Positions 30,777 through 35,914 of a stretch of DNA of 35,914 nucleotides are shown here, piece after piece. Every line of letters starts with the position of its first letter. Positions within the stretch are counted from its first letter, which is position 1. The notes beneath the pieces were generated by a model. It worked only from the letters and a program-made list of their open reading frames with translations. It was not told the DNA's origin and did not search any database. A program made the translations under genes and the position numbers. The stretch comes from Candidatus Glassbacteria bacterium (GTDB lineage Bacteria; Gemmatimonadota; Glassbacteria; GWA2-58-10): the NCBI GenBank assembly GCA_019456185.1, contig VRUH01000026.1:1-35914 (forward strand), given 5' to 3'.

Positions 30777-32069
30777 GTGAAACTGATCCGGAAAGCGGAC
30801 CCGCGCGATGTCCAGAAGATCGCGCTGGGAGCCGACGAGTATGTCGACAGGCTCTACGGCTGTTTCAGATTTGACAACTCCCGGGCCGACGGATTCCAGC
30901 CAGAGCGCGAACTGGAGCTGATCATGCGCGGAGGAGTCTTTCACAAAGTCACTGTCCCGGAGGAGTTGAAAATTCCTCTCGAGGCCGGCAAAGCGGTCAA
31001 CAACGACAGCTTCTACATCGAACCAATCGGCGCCAACCTGGATTCGATGATGCTGCTAACCATGCGCGCGGGCTGGAACCAGGTGGAACAGGACCTGCAG
31101 CGGATTGTGGACCTGGACCCGCAGGGCAATTTCGTGGCGAGTTTCCGCACTGCCGACCACGATATCCCGGTCAGCACGGCCAGTGTCGCCCCTGTCGGCA
31201 GCCGCAACACTTGGATCGGCATGATCCTGGTCCACCCCGAGCTGCGCCGCCAAGGTATCGCCAACGCGATGATGCAGCACTGTGTCAACTACGCTATCGA
31301 GCAGGGGAAAGTAATCAACGGGCTGGACGCCACTCCGATGGGCAATACGGTCTACGGCGCTGTGGGTTATACGGACAGCTTCAGGATCTGGCGCTCGTGG
31401 TTCGACCCCTCGCAGTTCAACCAGAGTTCGTTCGACCAGACCCGGATCAGTCGTGTCAGCGCCGCTGATCTCGACGAGCTGATCCGCTACGACAGCACCC
31501 GCTGGCTGGCACGCGAGAATATTATCCGCGCCCTGTTCACCGACAGCGCCGAGGAAGCCTACCTCTCGCGCAACGGAAACGGCGAGATCGAGGGCTATCT
31601 GTTCGCCCGTCCGGGTCGGCTGCGCTACTTTATCGGCCCGTTCGTAGCCGACGACGATCCCACCGCGCGCGGCCTGCTGACCTGCGTCTGCCACAGCCTT
31701 TCCGCCCGGGGAATCACTGAATCCTTTATCGACACACCCGAAAGCAAGTTCAATCACCCAGGCGTCTACGACAAAAGCGTTTTCGACCAGCAGCAGAAAC
31801 CCTCGGACCATAAACTTATCGCCAAGCTGACCCCCGTGCGCGATTTTACCCGTATGTACCAGGCTGTCGATGAACGCAAGGCCGAGAATCTGGTCGGGGA
31901 ATTCATCGATAAGGAAAAACTCGACCCGGAAAACCGCCGCGTGGTTGAGTTCAGCCAGGCGATGTACGATTCGGTGGCCAATTACACCGAAACGATGGGG
32001 TTCATGGAGTACGAGGAGAAGGTCCTTCAGCATTACCACTGGGGAACCACAGGGCCGGAAAAAGGATAA
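30777..32069 (+). CDS. GNAT-family N-acetyltransferase with long N- and C-terminal regions
   Basis: 430 residues from GTG 30777 (AGGAG seven bases upstream). The GNAT acetyl-CoA signature is VHPELRRQGIA (Q/RxxGxA at 157-162) after GMIL, followed by GLDATPMGNTVYGAVGY, as in the YitH/Acetyltransf_18-type two-domain enzymes. The N-terminal ~110 residues look like a divergent extra GNAT half, and residues 215-320 resemble the second acetyltransferase-like domain. A further acidic ~90-residue C-terminal tail is unexplained, so the protein is longer than the ~290 of YitH. Acyl acceptor unknown; possibly a small amine. Monocistronic. Confidence 0.82.
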   Translation: MKLIRKADPRDVQKIALGADEYVDRLYGCFRFDNSRADGFQPERELELIMRGGVFHKVTVPEELKIPLEAGKAVNNDSFYIEPIGANLDSMMLLTMRAGWNQVEQDLQRIVDLDPQGNFVASFRTADHDIPVSTASVAPVGSRNTWIGMILVHPELRRQGIANAMMQHCVNYAIEQGKVINGLDATPMGNTVYGAVGYTDSFRIWRSWFDPSQFNQSSFDQTRISRVSAADLDELIRYDSTRWLARENIIRALFTDSAEEAYLSRNGNGEIEGYLFARPGRLRYFIGPFVADDDPTARGLLTCVCHSLSARGITESFIDTPESKFNHPGVYDKSVFDQQQKPSDHKLIAKLTPVRDFTRMYQAVDERKAENLVGEFIDKEKLDPENRRVVEFSQAMYDSVANYTETMGFMEYEEKVLQHYHWGTTGPEKG

Positions 32070-32101
32070 GGACTTTTTGATTTATCAGAGAGGAAAAAAC
32101 G

Positions 32102-32189
32102 GGCGGGCCGGCACGGTAATTGCTTTTCGCCAGATGGGATGCATTATCTTAAGTCATAGCGGTTCAGGCAATTACCGTGCCGGCCCGCC
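32102..32189. repeat. 22-bp perfect inverted repeat (88-bp element)
   Basis: The arms at 32102-32123 and 32168-32189 are exact reverse complements. The left arm begins GGCGGGCCGGCACGG and ends TAATTGC. They are separated by 44 bp. No flanking target-site duplication is obvious. It lies between two convergent genes. It could be a terminal-repeat miniature element, a long hairpin, or an RNA-processing or termination structure; the minus strand runs into GTTTTTTCC. Confidence 0.75.
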
Positions 32190-32243
32190 GTCGGCTGTGC
32201 CTGTAATTTAACGCTGCCGATAATATCCGAAACCGTACATAAG

Positions 32244-32278
32244 CACGAAAGGCGGCCCTCGATGGGCCGCCTTTCGTG
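32244..32278. terminator. Bidirectional hairpin terminator
   Basis: Perfect 15-bp stem (CACGAAAGGCGGCCC with its complement) around TCGAT, placed between the converging GNAT and Gfo/Idh genes. U-tracts are short, so efficiency is uncertain. Confidence 0.75.
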
Positions 32279-32300
32279 TCTGGTAGTGCCGTTTCTGTAA

Positions 32301-33659
32301 TTAATACTTCACCAGCTCATCCACCTGCACGGTGCGTTCCCACTCGATACTGCGGCGGGCGGCGATCCCTACGATGATACTCATCGCTCCGGCGCGCGTC
32401 CCGGCTGTCTGCTCCATCGGGTCGTCGGTGCCGCGGAAAATCATGTTCTGCATCTTGTCGTCGGCGCCCCAGTGGCCGCCCTTGCCCGCCGTGTGTTCCT
32501 CGGTCTCGCTGAGCGAAAACGCGCGGCTTTCGCTGAACAGAGGAGAGATCCTGAAATCCGACAGCGCTTTCTGCTCCCAGGGCTGGCTGTGGTAGACTCG
32601 CACATCCAGGCGGCCGTTGGTGCAGTTGAACCCCACCTGGTAACCCTCGTAGGGCATGAAACAGTTGAGCGAGTAAGTAAGCAGGATATCGTTGTGGTAG
32701 CGGATATTGGCGCTCATCGTGTCCCAGATGTTGATTTCTTCGCGGAACAGGCAGGCGTCGCGAATGTACCCGTCGTATTTCTCGTTATCCACATAAAGCC
32801 GCATCGCTTCTTCGCTTCTGGTAATATCCCAGTAGAAATCACATTTCTGCTGGTGCGGGCATGTCCGGCAGTTTTTGCCACGGAACGGGCTGTTCCAGCC
32901 GTACTTGCGGAGGTCGCCCTGGGCGGTGACCTCCATCGGCTCGGCGCCCAGCCACCAGTTCAGCAGATCGAAATGGTGAGTTGCCTTATGCACCCACAGC
33001 GAGCCGCCGTACTGCTTGAACCCGTGCCAGCGACGGAAATACGAGGCTCCGTGGGATGTGTTGAGGAAATAATTATAGTCGACTGAGGTTACGATCCCCA
33101 GTTCACCGGAGTTGAGTATTTCCTTGATTTTCTCGGCCTCGGGATTGTAGCGGTAGTTGAACGTCACCCGCACGTGCTTGCCGGTGCGCTTTTCTGTATC
33201 GACAATCTCCTGGCACATCTGCTCGTCCGTGGCCATCGGCTTCTCGGTGATCACGTCGCAGCCCAGTTCCATCGCACGGCAGATATACTTGGCGTGGAAA
33301 CAGTCGGTAGTGGTCACAATCACCGTGTCGGGTTTTGTCTCGCGGATCATCTTGTCGAACCCGGTATCCAGATACACCGGGACATCGATTCCCATGTGGC
33401 GCTTAGCGTTTGCAAGACGGCCGGGATTGCGGTCGCACAGGCCGACAAACTCCACGATATCGCCATAGTTCTGCACCAGGCGACGGCCCCACATGTTGAT
33501 TCCGCGGGTTCCCGTGCCCACCAGGCAGTATTTTTTTGCCTTCCCGCTCGGTGCGAAACGGAACGGACCGCGGCCCATTACCATCGGGGCGATAATTGCG
33601 GCGTTGGCCGAGGTGGCGAGAAATTTACGGCGATCCATTGTTTTCTGCTGGTCCGGCAT
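32301..33659 (-). CDS. Gfo/Idh/MocA oxidoreductase with Tat-like signal and Cys cluster
   Basis: 452 residues; AGGAGGG lies six bases before ATG 33659. A Tat-like motif DRRKFLA (9-15) precedes a hydrophobic stretch. NAD(P)-binding KYCLVGTGTRG and the family signature TEKPMA (EKP 139-141) are present. The catalytic region reads GGSLWVHKATHHFDLLNWW. Unusual for the family is NCRTCPHQQKC (Cys 264, 267, 273), a CX2CX5C cluster that could bind a metal or structural zinc. Proposed role: oxidation of a sugar or sugar derivative in the periplasm. Not contiguous with the Gfo/Idh gene at 6088. Confidence 0.92.
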   Translation of the reverse strand: MPDQQKTMDRRKFLATSANAAIIAPMVMGRGPFRFAPSGKAKKYCLVGTGTRGINMWGRRLVQNYGDIVEFVGLCDRNPGRLANAKRHMGIDVPVYLDTGFDKMIRETKPDTVIVTTTDCFHAKYICRAMELGCDVITEKPMATDEQMCQEIVDTEKRTGKHVRVTFNYRYNPEAEKIKEILNSGELGIVTSVDYNYFLNTSHGASYFRRWHGFKQYGGSLWVHKATHHFDLLNWWLGAEPMEVTAQGDLRKYGWNSPFRGKNCRTCPHQQKCDFYWDITRSEEAMRLYVDNEKYDGYIRDACLFREEINIWDTMSANIRYHNDILLTYSLNCFMPYEGYQVGFNCTNGRLDVRVYHSQPWEQKALSDFRISPLFSESRAFSLSETEEHTAGKGGHWGADDKMQNMIFRGTDDPMEQTAGTRAGAMSIIVGIAARRSIEWERTVQVDELVKY

Positions 33660-33846
33660 GGTTTCCCTCCTAAGTAGAGATGGAGTAAACTGAACTTGTT
33701 GGATCTCGAGGAGTGATATTCCGTGGTATCCGCCTGCCGCTCCAGGTGGATAAGTTGACCTTGTCTTTGCAATCTATGCGTGGCAAACGGAAGTGGCAAG
33801 CTGTTTGTTGATGGTAAGTTACAACGGGTAGATTGTGCGTGCCGTC

Positions 33847-34183
33847 TCAGGGTGACTTGATTTCCTCGGTGTCGATCTCGTACTTCTTGATCCTGTACTG
33901 GAGAGTTTTGTAGCTGATTCCCAGCAACCTGGCCGCAGCCACGGCTCGGCTGCCGGATCTCCCTGGCGATTTCCGGTGTGGCGAACGCATCCTGCGGCTG
34001 GGATGGAGACCGGTCCGGGACAATCCCCCTGTCCTTGAGTTGGTTGTCGATATGCAGGATCGCCTCGTTGATCTGGCGGTTGAGTTCCACCAGCTTGTCG
34101 ACAACCTTGTGCTGCTGACGGTTATAGATCAGGAACTGGGTTGTGCTGACCGCCGCCAGCAGCAGCGTGAACATGATTGTCAA
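33847..34183 (-). pseudogene. Membrane-anchored Fis-type HTH protein, frameshifted
   Basis: The frame entered at TTG 34183 gives a membrane helix (TIMFTLLLAAVSTTQFLIYN) and a coiled-coil-like stretch (KVVDKLVELNRQINEAIL, then HIDNQLKDRG), and reaches FATPEIAREI. The next frame then gives a complete Fis-type helix-turn-helix, SRAVAAARLLGISYKTLQYR, and stops at 33847. A one-base shift near 33955 therefore separates the two halves. Upstream of 34183 the same frame stays open (KPEKRIIFGVRAQ) into the end of htrA, so the original start may lie further up. Either a real pseudogene, a sequencing error, or less likely programmed frameshifting. A membrane-tethered one-helix regulator next to htrA suggests an envelope-stress link. 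Confidence 0.65.
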
Positions 34184-34244
34184 CTGGGCGCGGACACCGA
34201 ATATGATTCTCTTCTCAGGCTTTGGCAGTCTGGTTTCATTCGTT

Positions 34245-35687
34245 TCAGGGGATTTCGATACCGATAAAATGAGTGGTGCCGTCGCGCAAAACCATGAACA
34301 GCGACGCGCTGCCCGGTTCGATATCCTCCAGCAGGTCCTGGACCTCCTGGACGCTGTTCACCGGCGTGCGGTCGATAGAAAGCAGCACATCGCCAGCCCG
34401 GATTCCCCGCATTGCGGCCAGGCCTCCCTCGCTGACCCGCTCGACAAACACTCCCCGCCGGTTTTGAATCTCCAGCACGTCGAAGTCGTGTTCGTTCAGT
34501 TCGCGAAGCTGGAGACCCAGCGTGGGGGTCCGTTTCACCTGCGGTTTTGCCGCTGCCGCGATAGCGCGGGAGCTGCCGGAGATCTCCTTGCTGCCCAGCC
34601 GGACACGGCGCAACAGGCGATTGCCGTCGCGGAAAACAGTCACCTCTATCTCATCGCCCGGCCGGTACTTGGCGATTGTTTCCTGCAACTGATGGCTGAA
34701 CCGGATTAGCTGCCCCTCGACCTCCAGGATCACGTCGCCGCGACGGACTCCTCCCAGTTCGGCCGGGGAACCACTGGAGGGCGAGAAATCCTCGATCAGC
34801 ACTCCCTGCGGGTTCTTCAGCCCCAGGGCGCGCGCCCGCACAGGGTCAAGCCCCTGGATCACTACTCCCAGCACGGGCCTGATCACCCGGCCGTATGCGA
34901 TCAGGTCCTCCATCACCCTGCGCGCCAGGTTGACCGGAATAGCGAACCCGTAGCCCTGATACAGTCCTGTCTTGCTGGCGAGCGCCGTGTTGATCCCGAT
35001 CAGGTCGCCCTGGAGGCTTACCAGCGCACCGCCGGAGTTGCCGGGGTTGATCACCGCATCGGTCTGGATGAAACTCTCGATCGACTGGTCCACGTTGCCC
35101 TGAATATTCTGCGGGTCCCCGCTGAGGATGTCAATCTTGCGGCTCTTGGCGCTGATTATCCCGGCGGTGACCGAAATCCCCAGCTCCATCGGGTTACCGA
35201 TCGCCAGCACCCACGCGCCGATATTGCAGGAATCGCTGTCGCCGAACGAGATCGCCGGCAGCCGGGTGCCCGGCTCCAGGTCCTTCACTTTCAGCACAGC
35301 CAGGTCCGTGGTATGGTCCGTGCCCACCACCTCCGCCTCGTAAGTGCGCCCGTCCAGCAGCATGATCTGGATATCCTCGGCCCGGGTGATCACGTGGTTG
35401 TTGGTCAGCAGGTACCCGTCGCCGGTCACTATCACCCCGCTGCCCATGTTGATCACCCTGTCGCGGCCCGACTCCGCCCGTCGCCTGGGCCGTGAACTGG
35501 AGATACTGACCACCGAGGGAGTTACTTTCGAGGCTGTTTCCTGGAACGCAGCGTTGAGGCTCATCGCCGCCTGCATCGCCCCGGACAACCCGCCGTCCTG
35601 GGCGAAAGCGGCCGGAACGGAGATCACCAGCACTATAATAGCCGCGGCTAACCGCCCCATGACATCATTCCGTAAGATTCCGCTCAT
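34245..35687 (-). CDS. HtrA/Deg-type periplasmic serine protease
   Basis: 480 residues from ATG 35687 (GAGAGGT upstream); the longer open frame to 35849 overlaps the promoter and is not conserved. Signal peptide (AAAIIVLVISVPAAFA). The trypsin-like domain has His 98 (TNNHV), Asp 128 (TTDLAVL) and Ser 218 (INPGNSGGA), all in the expected spacing, and the LSGDPQNIQGNVDQ region before the serine. Two PDZ domains follow (about 270-360 and 390-480; GVLIEDFSPSSGSPAELGGV and GVFVERVSEGGLAAMRGI). It degrades or refolds misfolded envelope proteins. The frameshifted HTH gene begins within ~60 nt downstream. Confidence 0.96.
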   Translation of the reverse strand: MSGILRNDVMGRLAAAIIVLVISVPAAFAQDGGLSGAMQAAMSLNAAFQETASKVTPSVVSISSSRPRRRAESGRDRVINMGSGVIVTGDGYLLTNNHVITRAEDIQIMLLDGRTYEAEVVGTDHTTDLAVLKVKDLEPGTRLPAISFGDSDSCNIGAWVLAIGNPMELGISVTAGIISAKSRKIDILSGDPQNIQGNVDQSIESFIQTDAVINPGNSGGALVSLQGDLIGINTALASKTGLYQGYGFAIPVNLARRVMEDLIAYGRVIRPVLGVVIQGLDPVRARALGLKNPQGVLIEDFSPSSGSPAELGGVRRGDVILEVEGQLIRFSHQLQETIAKYRPGDEIEVTVFRDGNRLLRRVRLGSKEISGSSRAIAAAAKPQVKRTPTLGLQLRELNEHDFDVLEIQNRRGVFVERVSEGGLAAMRGIRAGDVLLSIDRTPVNSVQEVQDLLEDIEPGSASLFMVLRDGTTHFIGIEIP

Positions 35688-35847
35688 GACAACCTCTCGT
35701 ATGCGGTGAGGACTGCGCTCTATCTCGGGGAAAAACAAAAGCCGTGGCCGGACGGGGCGGCCGTGACCCGCCAATCTTTCAAGCCCGGCGGCTGACAGGT
35801 GCTCCGGCTGCCGGGACTTTCGCTGTCCATGCCGGTGGCATAAAGAC

Positions 35848-35877
35848 AATATACCCTAGATGGGGCGTCGTTTTCAA
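35848..35877 (-). promoter_or_regulatory. htrA promoter
   Basis: On the minus strand, TTGAAA (35872-35877), 18 nt, TATATT (35848-35853), about 155 nt before the start codon. Confidence 0.6.
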
Positions 35878-35914
35878 GCAATGGCCGCATCGAGGACAGC
35901 GGGGTTGACCGGAC

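Noticed and set aside
34245-35849. Longer htrA start at 35849
   Set aside because: It would place the likely promoter inside the coding region and adds 54 unconserved residues before a clear signal peptide with its own ribosome site.

Overview
The window looks like a piece of chromosome from an uncultured or little-studied, high-GC, diderm bacterium. Two outer-membrane-style lipoproteins, a SPOR lipoprotein, a periplasmic HtrA protease, Tat-exported oxidoreductases and tandem DUF4091/GH123-like lipoproteins all fit an FCB-group or candidate-phylum lineage (Glassbacteria, Latescibacteria or Zixibacteria type). That placement is inference from gene style, not a measured phylogeny. Two sites matching the ParB-binding parS consensus lie between mnmE and mnmG, the classic origin-proximal gene pair, so the window is probably near oriC, although parA and parB are not adjacent.

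Layout. 1-4650: two leftward genes for exported proteins, a giant five-repeat surface protein (incomplete, running off the left edge) and a small SnoaL/NTF2-like protein. Each is preceded by a copy of the same promoter plus ~100-nt leader, with a conserved core and a compensatory base-pair change in a predicted stem. 4618-5480: a perfect 32-bp palindrome, tRNA-Phe with its own promoter and terminator, and a cold-shock protein. 5556-5918: C-terminal remnant of a DMT/EamA transporter. 6088-10599: leftward cluster of aminotransferase class V-like enzyme, secreted alpha/beta esterase, an AT-rich HNH nuclease that looks inserted, and a Tat-exported Gfo/Idh/MocA oxidoreductase. 10788-13433: rubrerythrin and a LysM-like/amidase_2 cell-wall enzyme.

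13658-18668 (rightward): an ATPase of the 2-hydroxyacyl-CoA dehydratase activator type, a PP-loop tRNA thiouridylase with an NFACT-R-like tail, MnmE, two parS sites and MnmG. Together these could supply both the 2-thio and the 5-carboxymethylaminomethyl groups of wobble uridine 34. 18953-26086 (leftward, tightly packed): TPR protein, DUF218 protein, a 944-residue cytoplasmic protein made of eight unrecognised ~115-residue repeats, SPOR lipoprotein, a small Cys-rich protein, AmrS-like radical SAM enzyme and QueE.

26259-35914: two tandem DUF4091 lipoproteins, SixA-like phosphatase, a GNAT-family protein, a long inverted repeat, a second Tat-exported Gfo/Idh/MocA protein with a Cys cluster, a frameshifted membrane-anchored Fis-type HTH gene and an HtrA/Deg protease. 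The sugar oxidoreductases, esterase and GH123-like proteins suggest breakdown of complex, possibly amino-sugar-containing glycans.

The most promising undescribed items are the duplicated leader element, the eight-repeat protein family, the five-repeat surface protein, and the linkage of an Fe-S ATPase with tRNA thiolation at a parS locus.
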